Both the position numbers and the translations under genes were made by a program. This document shows, in pieces, positions 9,459 through 16,599 of a stretch of 64,000 bases of DNA. Below the pieces are notes generated by a model. That model was not told the DNA's origin and searched no databases. It saw only the letters and a list, made by a program, of their open reading frames with translations. This DNA comes from Vreelandella aquamarina. GTDB lineage: Bacteria; Pseudomonadota; Gammaproteobacteria; Pseudomonadales; Halomonadaceae. The stretch lies in the NCBI RefSeq assembly GCF_020075495.1, contig NZ_JABYQT010000005.1:186001-250000 (forward strand), written 5' to 3'. Positions within the stretch are counted from its first letter, which is position 1, and the number at the start of each line of letters is the position of its first letter.

Positions 9459-10342
9459 GCTCGCTCCTGAATGCGCTGTCTGTAGAAGCCTTCCAGCAAT
9501 TTTTCGTATCGCTTGGGCAGCACGGAGTCACGGCGACGTAACAAGAACAGTTCCTCATTGACCGCATGCGGTAGCGCAAGCGCTTTTACCTGACGCTGCC
9601 AGGGGGATGTTTCCAGCACCAGAAGCGATACCACCGTGAATCCCAATCCGCGGGCAACCGCATCCAGTACCATGCTCACTTCGTTGGTGAACCCCTGATA
9701 ACGAAAATGCGTCATCGAGCGAAATTCTTCAGGGTAGTTGGCACGCAATAACGCATTGGCATGGTTGATGCCATCATAGTAGTTGAGAAAGCCAATACCC
9801 ATCAGCTCTGAAAGCGTATTGCCGGCAAAGTCTGCTGGCACAACCAGGCAAAGAGGTTCTTTGTGCCATAGCGTGCAGGTGAGTTCTGAATGGTTGACCG
9901 CCTCAGTCACGATACCGATATCGTATCGCCCTTCCAGTAGATCGTTCACGATTTCGTGGTTGAAGGCAAAACTGTAATTGACGGTCAGGTTAGGATGCAT
10001 CTGCTGCTGGCTGAGAATGAACGGATAGAACATGAGCCCGACGCTGCCTGGCGAGGCGATCCGGCATTCACCGCTATCCAGCGAATCATCGTCCAGCCCG
10101 TGGCGAAACTGTTCATGCTCGGCAAACAGCTTGAGCGCGTAGTCATACACGCGGCGCCCGGTCTCTGTCAGCGTAAAGCTGCGCCCTTTACGTTCCAGCA
10201 GGGTTTTATCGAGATAGTTTTCCAGCTTGCGCACATGCTGGCTCACGCCCGGCTGGGTCATATCCAGACGCTGCGCTGTTCGGGTAAAACTACCGGTCTC
10301 TACCAACGTGATAAACGTTCGAAAATAGAGCGCATTAAACAT
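9440..10342 (-). CDS. LysR-family transcriptional regulator
   Basis: A 300-residue LysR regulator. The N-terminal helix-turn-helix spans about residues 1-62, with the motif GSFTRTAQRLDMTQPGVSQH (residues 17-36), and a periplasmic-binding-like effector domain follows (about 90-290). It lies divergent to ppnN with a 148-base gap, so it may control itself and possibly ppnN, but nothing identifies its ligand. The reverse orientation next to gcvP tempts a link to GcvA, yet the sequence is not recognisably GcvA. Its 3' end forms half of the terminator stem shared with gcvP. Confidence 0.88.
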   Translation of the reverse strand: MFNALYFRTFITLVETGSFTRTAQRLDMTQPGVSQHVRKLENYLDKTLLERKGRSFTLTETGRRVYDYALKLFAEHEQFRHGLDDDSLDSGECRIASPGSVGLMFYPFILSQQQMHPNLTVNYSFAFNHEIVNDLLEGRYDIGIVTEAVNHSELTCTLWHKEPLCLVVPADFAGNTLSELMGIGFLNYYDGINHANALLRANYPEEFRSMTHFRYQGFTNEVSMVLDAVARGLGFTVVSLLVLETSPWQRQVKALALPHAVNEELFLLRRRDSVLPKRYEKLLEGFYRQRIQERAPQLPE

Positions 10343-10490
10343 GATAAAACGCCATCTTTGTCAGCCACCATAAATACTCATTTCGGCTATAGGGTAACAC
10401 AATTAGGCTTAGCCTTGGTGGCCCTGTACCCCCTGGCCAGGCGTGTTAGTATGCCAGCAGATGCCAAAATGACCAGGAACCGGCGAACTA

Positions 10491-11873
10491 ATGACCCAGA
10501 CGATTCAACCCCGCGCGACAATTTCCAGCATTATCTCCCCCGAAGGAAGTCTGGAAGTCTTGTCCCAGCACGAAGTCAATCGATTACAAAGTACATCGCA
10601 AAACGGCCTGCACGACCTTCTGCGCCGCTGCGCGCTCGCTGTCTTGAACTGTGGCAGACCCACCGATGACAGCGTTGCCATTCTTGAAGCCTACAAGGAC
10701 TTCGATATCGAAGTCCTGCAGCAGGATCGCGGCATTCGCTTGAAGCTCACCAATGCACCGGCTGAAGCCTTCGTGGACGGCCAGATGATTCGCGGTATTC
10801 GTGAACATCTTTCCTCGATCATTCGCGATATCGTCTACGTCTATAACGAAATCCATCACAACAACCGGTTTGACTTGAGCACCGGTGAAGGCACGACTAA
10901 CGCCGTTTTTCATATTCTGCGTAAAGCCGGCACGCTCAAGCCCGGACGCGACCCGAGCCTGGTGGTGTGCTGGGGCGGCCATTCGATCTCGCGTGAAGAG
11001 TACGAATACTCCAAGGATTTGGGCTATCATCTTGGGCTGCGTGATCTGGATATCTGCACCGGCTGCGGCCCTGGCGCCATGAAGGGCCCCATGAAGGGCG
11101 CCAACGTGGCCCACGCCAAGCAGCGCCGCAAGGATAGTCGTTATCTGGGGATATCAGAGCCGGGCATCATTGCCGCCGAAGCGCCCAACCCGATCGTCAA
11201 CGAACTGGTCGTCATGCCGGATATCGAAAAGCGCCTGGAGGCGTTTGTTCGTCTGGGCCATGGCATCATCGTCTTCCCCGGCGGCGTGGGAACGGCAGAA
11301 GAGATTCTTTACCTGCTGGGTATTCTCTTGCACCCGACAAACAGTGAAACGCCCTTCCCGCTCATCTTTACGGGCCCGGCGGACTCGGCGGCCTATTTCC
11401 ATAAAATCGATGAATTCCTGGTATATACCCTTGGCGAAGAGATTCGCCAGTACTACACCATCATTACCGGCGACCCGGTAGCGGTGGCTCGCAAGATGCG
11501 CGAAGGCATCGATACCATCAAGGAATTTCGCCGCCATCAGCAGGATGCCTTCTACTACAACTGGCGATTGACCATTGCCCGTGAGTTCCAGGCGCCCTTC
11601 GAACCCACTCATGAAGCCATGCGCAGCTTGGCGCTTCACCGCGACCAGCCCAGGCACGAACTGGCCGCCAATTTACGCCGCGCGTTTTCGGGTATCGTGG
11701 CGGGTAATGTCAAGGAGCAAGGCATACGCGCCATCAAAGCCCACGGCCCCTTTGTCCTTACCGCCGAACCGCTTTTGATGCAGCGCCTGGATGAACTGCT
11801 CAGCTCCTTTGTCGCCCAGGGGCGGATGAAGCTTGACGGGCAACCCTATACTCCCTGCTACGTGTTAAAGTAA
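10491..11873 (+). CDS. ppnN: Nucleotide 5'-monophosphate nucleosidase PpnN (LOG family)
   Basis: A 460-residue cytoplasmic nucleosidase of the PpnN/YgdH type, which splits purine and pyrimidine 5'-monophosphates into base and ribose 5-phosphate and in E. coli is stimulated by ppGpp. The central Rossmann-like LOG domain contains CTGCGPGAMKGPMKGA and the diagnostic PGGVGTAEE motif at 263-271. The long N-terminal (about 1-145) and C-terminal (about 370-460) extensions separate PpnN from short cytokinin-activating LOG proteins. Length is close to the 454-residue E. coli protein. It is a single gene; a GTG-started permease gene follows 53 bases later. Confidence 0.9.
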   Translation: MTQTIQPRATISSIISPEGSLEVLSQHEVNRLQSTSQNGLHDLLRRCALAVLNCGRPTDDSVAILEAYKDFDIEVLQQDRGIRLKLTNAPAEAFVDGQMIRGIREHLSSIIRDIVYVYNEIHHNNRFDLSTGEGTTNAVFHILRKAGTLKPGRDPSLVVCWGGHSISREEYEYSKDLGYHLGLRDLDICTGCGPGAMKGPMKGANVAHAKQRRKDSRYLGISEPGIIAAEAPNPIVNELVVMPDIEKRLEAFVRLGHGIIVFPGGVGTAEEILYLLGILLHPTNSETPFPLIFTGPADSAAYFHKIDEFLVYTLGEEIRQYYTIITGDPVAVARKMREGIDTIKEFRRHQQDAFYYNWRLTIAREFQAPFEPTHEAMRSLALHRDQPRHELAANLRRAFSGIVAGNVKEQGIRAIKAHGPFVLTAEPLLMQRLDELLSSFVAQGRMKLDGQPYTPCYVLK

Positions 11874-11926
11874 GCCTGCTATCAACATAACCCCATGCGC
11901 CCGTCGACCGCCATCGCGTCTGACGG

Positions 11927-12679
11927 GTGCCGCGTGCCGAGACTACAACGTTGTTAATCGCACTGCTTACGCTTCTAGCTGCCGGTATAGTCAAAGGGGC
12001 CATTGGCTCCGGCGTTCCCGTACTGGTCGTTCCAGTGCTGACCATGCTTTACGATGTAAAGCTGGCCATAGCGCTTCTGGTAGCCCCTAACCTGTTCACG
12101 AACATGGTTCAGATCTGGCAGTTTCGCCGGCACTTGTTACCGCTTCGCTTTCTTGCCGCGTTCTCCCTGGCGGGTGCCATGGGCATTCTGGTAGGCACCT
12201 GGGGCCTGGTGGTGTTATCGCCGGCGCTATTGTCGATGGGTGTCGCAGGCGCCATTGCGCTGTATCTGCTTGTCAAGCTCACCAACCGCCAATTTACCCT
12301 TTCCTACCCGACTGCTTCGCGTATCGTCATCCCCGTCGGCTTACTGGGTGGCGTTCTGCAAGGAGCCGCCGGAATGTCAGCACCAGCGTCCATTACCTTC
12401 TTGAACGCAATGCGCCTGGAGCGACCGGTATTCATTGGTTCCATCTCGGTCTTTTTTGCCTCGATTACTCTTGTGCAGATACCCGCCCTGTTGAGCGCCG
12501 GCATCCTGACCCTTGAACGCTCACTTTATAGCGGGGCGGCTCTGGTGATCATTTTGCTGACCATGCCACTTGGAGCACGGCTGGGTAAGCGTTTACCCCA
12601 TCAATGGTTCGATAACCTGATCATGTTGCTGCTTGCGGGGATCGCCACCAAGATCGTGATCGACATTCTTTTTGGCTGA
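11927..12679 (+). CDS. TauE/SafE-family permease (sulfite exporter family)
   Basis: A roughly 250-residue inner-membrane protein with seven to eight hydrophobic segments and the duplicated small-residue pattern of TauE/SafE proteins (AAGIVKGAIGSGVPVLVVPVL near residues 18-38, repeated as GLLGGVLQGAAGMSAP near 143-158). Members export organosulfur or other anions; the substrate here is unknown. The start is uncertain: a GTG at 11927 is the first possible start after an in-frame stop at 11921, but no clear ribosome site precedes it. Confidence 0.82.
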   Translation: MPRAETTTLLIALLTLLAAGIVKGAIGSGVPVLVVPVLTMLYDVKLAIALLVAPNLFTNMVQIWQFRRHLLPLRFLAAFSLAGAMGILVGTWGLVVLSPALLSMGVAGAIALYLLVKLTNRQFTLSYPTASRIVIPVGLLGGVLQGAAGMSAPASITFLNAMRLERPVFIGSISVFFASITLVQIPALLSAGILTLERSLYSGAALVIILLTMPLGARLGKRLPHQWFDNLIMLLLAGIATKIVIDILFG

Positions 12680-12855
12680 CTGTTACCTAACCCTTGAGGA
12701 TAAAAGCGAAAAGTCTCAAACGCGCTACACTTGAAGGGGCGCCAATCAAAGCAAGCATCAAATATGGGTGCATCAAAGTACCTTCAAGATGTCTTGAGGC
12801 GCCATTCGTACGGTTTCACCCTCGAATGTTCTACGACCTAGATAAGGAAATTACT

Positions 12856-13056
12856 ATGTTGATGATCGATCAATTACGCGACGGCAAGGTAAAGGCCTTT
12901 GCCAAGCATTGCTATGAAGCCAGCTCTGTCGATGAACTACGCGCAGCTTCTGAAGGGCCTGCCGACCAGGCACAAATGGAACACTGGGATCTTTCGAAAG
13001 GCCAATGGGAAGAAGCCGTGGCAGCCGCGCTGGCAGACCATGAGGCTGATGAGTGA
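12856..13056 (+). CDS. Small acidic protein, unrecognised (66 aa)
   Basis: A 66-residue protein beginning MLMIDQLRDGKVKAFAKHCY and ending in an acidic tail. I do not recognise a family. The ATG at 12856 has AAGGAAAT a few bases before it, so I prefer it over a TTG 162 bases upstream. The body is rich in Ala, Glu and Asp with a central QMEHWDLSKGQWEEAV segment that could be a helix. Its stop overlaps a following GTG micro-gene in a GTGA junction. The upstream leader holds an 8-bp inverted repeat (12730-12737 with 12781-12788). Confidence 0.6.
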   Translation: MLMIDQLRDGKVKAFAKHCYEASSVDELRAASEGPADQAQMEHWDLSKGQWEEAVAAALADHEADE

Positions 13057-13163
13057 GCCACACTCCTGTCCACCTTTATTACCGCCAGCGCGAAGGTGTC
13101 TGGCGCTCTTTTCCAGAATTCATCCATCCTCAGTTTGGCTGCCTGGTAATTGACAAGGATTAA
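13053..13163 (+). CDS. Possible 36-aa micro-protein coupled to the upstream gene
   Basis: A GTG-started frame whose first base pairs overlap the stop of the 66-aa gene (GTGA). It would make 36 residues, reading SHTPVHLYYRQREGVWRSF and then a hydrophobic-aromatic stretch to LVIDKD. The composition (Tyr, Trp, Arg, Phe) looks protein-like. A competing ATG one frame over gives a proline- and cysteine-rich 34-residue peptide that looks random. The overlap suggests translational coupling. I do not recognise the product; conservation would decide whether it is real. Confidence 0.4.
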   Translation: MSHTPVHLYYRQREGVWRSFPEFIHPQFGCLVIDKD

Positions 13164-13263
13164 AGTCGTTCACTTCTTGATGAACTTGCCTGATTATCGA
13201 AACCAATCGTTCATTTGCAAGTCGAAGTACAGGTAGAACCTGTCGCAAACAAGGAGAGAGACG

Positions 13264-13467
13264 ATGTCCATAATGATCGATGATGTGCTGCTGATTCCTA
13301 AAGCCGAGGTCAAGGAGACGCTTGCGGTAGGAGACCAGAAAGAGCATTACGGCCTTCAGGATAATCGTAACGAGCATAATCGCATAACGCGAGACGTTAT
13401 CTTCAAGGTAGTGTCGGTTAACGAGGACCACTATGAAGTCAAGATTCTCGATATCCTGACACCCTGA
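13264..13467 (+). CDS. Small conserved-looking protein, unrecognised (67 aa)
   Basis: A 67-residue protein, MSIMIDDVLLIPKAEVKETL to KILDILTP, with an excellent AAGGAGAG ribosome site before the ATG and a hairpin just after the stop. The pattern of alternating hydrophobic residues near the C-terminus (DVIFKVVSVNEDHYEVKIL) suggests a small beta-sheet domain. No signal peptide or membrane segment. I do not recognise the family. It is followed by a hairpin shared with a convergent small gene. Confidence 0.65.
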   Translation: MSIMIDDVLLIPKAEVKETLAVGDQKEHYGLQDNRNEHNRITRDVIFKVVSVNEDHYEVKILDILTP

Positions 13468-13489
13468 TTCCCTCGATAAATATTCGTAA

Positions 13490-13527
13490 GGCGCTGATCG
13501 CCTCTTCTTATCCGGCCGATCAGCGCC
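13490..13527. terminator. Hairpin between two convergent small genes
   Basis: An 11-bp stem (13490-13500 with 13517-13527) around a 16-base loop, placed between the 67-aa gene (forward) and the 60-aa gene (reverse). There is no long T tract. Confidence 0.5.
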
Positions 13528-13542
13528 CAACCAAGCCAAGTA

Positions 13543-13725
13543 CTACTCTTCGACCTCGACTTTTCTCAAGTCTTCGATACTGACTCCTTGAGGGAGGTCG
13601 CTCTGCTCAGCAGGCAACCATACTGGCGAAAGATCGCTATCTTCTCGTCCATCCTTGTGGGTATGTCCCGGAATTCGATATACCACACGGCTTCGATGAG
13701 CATCCCAAGCAAATATCCTATCCAT
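13543..13725 (-). CDS. Small protein, unrecognised (60 aa)
   Basis: A 60-residue protein beginning MDRIFAWDAHRSRVVYRIPG and ending EDLRKVEVEE. The ATG at 13725 is preceded by AAAGGAGTATTAC, a strong ribosome site; a longer frame upstream has no such support. The protein is basic at the N-terminus and acidic at the C-terminus, without signal or membrane segment. I do not recognise it. It converges on the 67-aa gene. Confidence 0.6.
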   Translation of the reverse strand: MDRIFAWDAHRSRVVYRIPGHTHKDGREDSDLSPVWLPAEQSDLPQGVSIEDLRKVEVEE

Positions 13726-13964
13726 GTAATACTCCTTTAAACAGTTCAATAGCGCTTGCCAGCATAAGCGCTTTCCTGGCATGAGTGCCCTACCAGCATA
13801 GCGCCGATAAGAGTTTTCTATCATCAAAACTGGCCATGAGAGGCGATATCCAGGCGCAGTCCATGTCTTGGCGCTGAGCCTGTGTTGAATAATCATTTTC
13901 TTTCCACACTCAGCCTTTCTTTTGCCTCTAGACTGGAAACTTGTCTGCAAGCCAGGAGATTGCC

Positions 13965-14420
13965 ATGAAGCGGCAACCGATTCAGGTCCTCATCAGCGCC
14001 CTGGGCATCGCGCTGACTGTCAATAGCGCTCTTGCCCAGCCAGCACATGCGCCGGCACACGGCGCGCGTCATCAACAGGACCACAACGATGCGCACTTTC
14101 GAAGAGACACACGCCAGCCGAGTGATGAGCGCCACCGCTCACAGATAGATCTGCCACGTATCAACGAGCGCGAGCTGGTGCGTCTGCTCCGACGATATGA
14201 TGCGCCTTCTGCGCAACCACTACCACCTGGTATCCAACGGCAGATCGAGCGTGGCAAGCCCTTGCCGCCGGGAATTGCCAAGCGCTTTGATGGAACACTC
14301 GCAACACAACTGCCTCACTATCCTGGCTACGAGTGGGAGCGTGCAGGTAACGATGTCATACTCATCGAAGCGGCTACACGCATAGTGGTCGACATCGTCG
14401 TTGATGCATTGCGTCGCTGA
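13965..14420 (+). CDS. CigR-like exported protein
   Basis: A 151-residue protein with a signal peptide (about residues 1-24, ending SALAQ) and a His/Arg-rich linker. The C-terminal part carries two copies of an LPPGI motif (LPPGIQRQIERGK and LPPGIAKRFD, about residues 85-110) followed by a hydrophobic strand to a closing helix. This arrangement is that of the CigR family, named for a Salmonella anti-virulence membrane regulator; in most bacteria its role is unknown. Start chosen at the ATG with AGGAG before it, rather than 24 bases upstream. It stands alone. Confidence 0.7.
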   Translation: MKRQPIQVLISALGIALTVNSALAQPAHAPAHGARHQQDHNDAHFRRDTRQPSDERHRSQIDLPRINERELVRLLRRYDAPSAQPLPPGIQRQIERGKPLPPGIAKRFDGTLATQLPHYPGYEWERAGNDVILIEAATRIVVDIVVDALRR

Positions 14421-14503
14421 GCGCTCGACATCCACGTGACTCGAAAAGTCATATTATGGGAGTATGCTAGCTGGTTTAGTGAATGCAACCGAAGGAAAAA
14501 CGC

Positions 14504-15307
14504 ATGTCCGCCCTGCAAGAGCGCTTGACCCTGGCCATTTCCATTGCCGAAGAGGCAGGTACGCTGATTCGTGAAGCTCGCGTGAATCAATCCTTTTCCC
14601 AGCATCTCAAAGCCGACGAAGAACTGGTCACCGACGTGGATGTAGCCGTTGACAGTTTGATAAAAGAGCGGTTGAACGAGCATTTTCCCGAAGAGGCACT
14701 GTTAAGCGAAGAACTCTCCCCAGAGCACGCCCTGCATACACAGACAGCCGCACTTTGGGTAGTTGACCCCATTGATGGAACCGTCAATTTTGCTCAAGGG
14801 TTGCGTCATGTAGCGGTATCCATTGGATGGATGGAAAATGGCGTTACCAAGGTTGGCGTGGTGCATGCCCCCTTTCTTCAGGAGACCTTCAGTGCCGCCA
14901 AGGAGCTGGGCGCTTACTGCAACCAGCAACCTATTTCAGCAGCCCATGTGTCCAGCCTGGCTGAAACGCTGGTAGGCACCGGGTTTCCCTACCAGCGGGA
15001 GGCCCGCCAGGCATTGATGCCCAGGCTGTCCGCGGTGCTGGCCAACTGCCGCGATGTACGCCGCAATGGTGCGGCAGCACTCGATCTATGCGACGTCGCC
15101 TGCGGGCGCCTGGGCGCTTATTACGAAACAGTTTCCCCCTGGGATTTTGTAGCAGGCTGGTTAATCGCGCGTGAAGCAGGCGCTCGTGTGGGCCATCTAG
15201 GCGAAATACCAGAAGGAGTACCGGCCGATCTTTATCCCAATGAGCTGCTGGTGGCCGCGCCAGGTATTTATGGAGCGATGGAACAACTATTGCTCGATGC
15301 CAGGTAA
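14504..15307 (+). CDS. Inositol monophosphatase family protein
   Basis: A 267-residue magnesium-dependent phosphatase of the inositol monophosphatase superfamily. The first metal-binding signature, DPIDGT, lies at 88-93 after SEELS; the second, WDFVAGWLIAREAG, is near residues 212-225. Possible substrates include inositol or histidinol phosphates and 3'-phosphoadenosine 5'-phosphate; the sequence does not decide. AAGGAAA lies before the ATG at 14504, preferred over an ATG 21 bases upstream. The region downstream leads into tRNA-Pro. Confidence 0.88.
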   Translation: MSALQERLTLAISIAEEAGTLIREARVNQSFSQHLKADEELVTDVDVAVDSLIKERLNEHFPEEALLSEELSPEHALHTQTAALWVVDPIDGTVNFAQGLRHVAVSIGWMENGVTKVGVVHAPFLQETFSAAKELGAYCNQQPISAAHVSSLAETLVGTGFPYQREARQALMPRLSAVLANCRDVRRNGAAALDLCDVACGRLGAYYETVSPWDFVAGWLIAREAGARVGHLGEIPEGVPADLYPNELLVAAPGIYGAMEQLLLDAR

Positions 15308-15377
15308 GCCTCCTGCACTCTTTTGACGCTGAAAGCGCTGATATGGCAAATACTTGAAAAGAAAGCGCAAAAAGGGC

Positions 15378-15406
15378 TTTTCATTTGATCAATAAAACGA
15401 TAGTAT
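15378..15406 (+). promoter_or_regulatory. Possible promoter of tRNA-Pro
   Basis: TTTTCA (15378-15383) and TAGTAT (15401-15406) are 17 bases apart, each matching four of six sigma-70 consensus positions. Transcription would begin about 28 bases before the tRNA. Suggestive only. Confidence 0.3.
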
Positions 15407-15440
15407 ACGCACCGTCTTGAGGCAATTGTCTACGAGACAT

Positions 15441-15517
15441 CGGAGTGTGGCGCAGCTTGGTAGCGCGTTGCAATGGGGTTGCAAAGGTCGCAGGTTCGAA
15501 TCCTGTCACTCCGACCA
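15441..15517 (+). tRNA. tRNA-Pro (anticodon GGG)
   Basis: A 77-base cloverleaf. The 7-bp acceptor stem CGGAGTG/CACTCCG, D arm GCGC-AGCTTGGTA-GCGC, anticodon stem TTGCA/TGCAA with loop ATGGGGT (anticodon GGG), and T arm with TTCGAAT all form, and the 3' CCA is encoded. The CGG acceptor start and GGG anticodon mark proline. A T-tract terminator follows within 40 bases, so it is transcribed alone. Confidence 0.97.
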
Positions 15518-15527
15518 GATAATTTGA

Positions 15528-15567
15528 AAACCGCCGCTTACGGGTAATACCGAGCGGCGGTTTTTTT
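15528..15567 (+). terminator. Rho-independent terminator of tRNA-Pro
   Basis: A 10-bp stem (15528-15537 with 15554-15563), GC-rich at the base of the loop, followed by a run of seven T (15561-15567). Confidence 0.85.
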
Positions 15568-15604
15568 ATTTTGCCAGATACTGCCACTTCCTCCCTTGAT
15601 TTAG

Positions 15605-15778
15605 CTACCTGCGCCGATGACCAGGCTCATCAGCATGCGCAGCGGGTGTATCACGCAAGCGAGGCGAGCGATTTGCACGGCTTCTGCCCTGGTACTTGCT
15701 CCATGCTTCCTTTGCTTTTTGCCGATTGGCCGGTTTACGCAACCAGTTAAGAATCGCCAGCAAAATCCATTTTCTCAT
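15605..15778 (-). CDS. Small basic protein, unrecognised (57 aa)
   Basis: A 57-residue protein with a short hydrophobic N-terminus (MRKWILLAILNWLRK) and a strongly basic remainder ending in HRRR. AGGAGG lies just before the ATG at 15778, an ideal ribosome site, so I trust this start over a longer frame upstream. It might be a membrane-associated micro-protein or bind nucleic acid; nothing specific is recognisable. Confidence 0.6.
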   Translation of the reverse strand: MRKWILLAILNWLRKPANRQKAKEAWSKYQGRSRANRSPRLRDTPAAHADEPGHRRR

Positions 15779-15933
15779 TTGAACCTCCTGGTCCCTCATG
15801 AGAGGGGTGACAAGGTTGATCAAGCTTCATCCTTAAATCTAGCCTAGCCAGTAGATTATGCATGCAACCATGCCTGGCCTTGACGCCCCGAAAGACAATA
15901 AGCTCATTGCTGTACCGGACTGTGTACAACCGC

Positions 15934-16338
15934 CTAGATGTCGGCGTTACCTGGGTTTATCCTCCCGTTCTGGACCGTGATACTCCCCGCACCGGCACGC
16001 TTGGTGGTGACTTCCTCTTTAGTCTCACTGCTGTTGGCAAACGCATTGGCCAACGACTGCTTGCGGCTCTCTTCGATATTGCACGCCTGAAACGTAAAAT
16101 CTTCTAGAGGCTCTGCCTCGGTTGTTTGGGTCAGGGAGTGATTGGTCAGTACCATGCTTCGATAAGAGGCCAGCTCTCCTTCACAAGCGCGCAGCGACGC
16201 TTTGTCCATGTAGTTGCCATACTGAGGCACCGCGACCGCCATCAATACACCAATAATCGCGATCACTACCATCAGCTCGATCAGTGTGAAGCCATCTTGA
16301 AAACACTTGCCGTGACAGGCATACCAACCAGAACTCAT
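15934..16338 (-). CDS. pilA: Type IV pilin (PilA-like prepilin)
   Basis: A 134-residue prepilin. The N-terminal methylation motif G-FTLIELMVVIAIIG is intact, with cleavage expected between Gly16 and Phe17 and the conserved Glu five residues into the mature pilin. PilD, encoded nearby, would cut and methylate it. The mature protein is about 118 residues with two cysteines (RACEGE and FQACNI) that could form a disulfide. The 16-residue leader is longer than the usual six or seven; no later start is available. The gene is divergent from pilBCD, the standard pseudomonad-like layout. Confidence 0.88.
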   Translation of the reverse strand: MSSGWYACHGKCFQDGFTLIELMVVIAIIGVLMAVAVPQYGNYMDKASLRACEGELASYRSMVLTNHSLTQTTEAEPLEDFTFQACNIEESRKQSLANAFANSSETKEEVTTKRAGAGSITVQNGRINPGNADI

Positions 16339-16368
16339 ATTTCCCCCTGCTGTTGATGCATTGAATAA

Positions 16369-16384
16369 AGCCAGATTGCAGCCA
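16369..16384 (-). promoter_or_regulatory. Possible sigma-54 promoter of pilA
   Basis: On the reverse strand TGGCTGCAATCTGGCT gives GG-N10-GC, the core spacing of a sigma-54 site, about 31 bases before the pilA ATG. Pilin genes in relatives are often driven by sigma-54 with PilR. The -12 element matches poorly (GGC rather than TTGC). Confidence 0.3.
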
Positions 16385-16599
16385 TCCGCGCTTATCTTTT
16401 GTTGATTTGTCGTCCGCTCACTAATACATATTTAATTTTACTTAATCAATAGTTTTGATTAGGATATTTTTAATATGCCTTTTTATGGCTGCCACTCATC
16501 TTTCAAGGCGCTGAGCGATATCATCCAAGGTGGAATGGATAATAAATTTGAATCAAGAGCTTGTAGCCAGACATTACTGACAGTACATCGGGTGTCTCG
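16385..16599. promoter_or_regulatory. AT-rich region between pilA and pilB
   Basis: A divergent control region much richer in A and T than its surroundings, particularly 16410-16480. It holds a 7-bp inverted repeat TAATCAA-N5-TTGATTA (16443-16461). Such AT-rich DNA is a likely binding site for an H-NS/MvaT protein, one of which is encoded 7 kb away; this is inference. Confidence 0.4.

Noticed and set aside
15381..15587. Reverse-strand frame reading FEPATFATPLQRATKL across the tRNA
   Set aside because: It is the antisense of tRNA-Pro and its terminator. This kind of false protein is a known annotation artefact.
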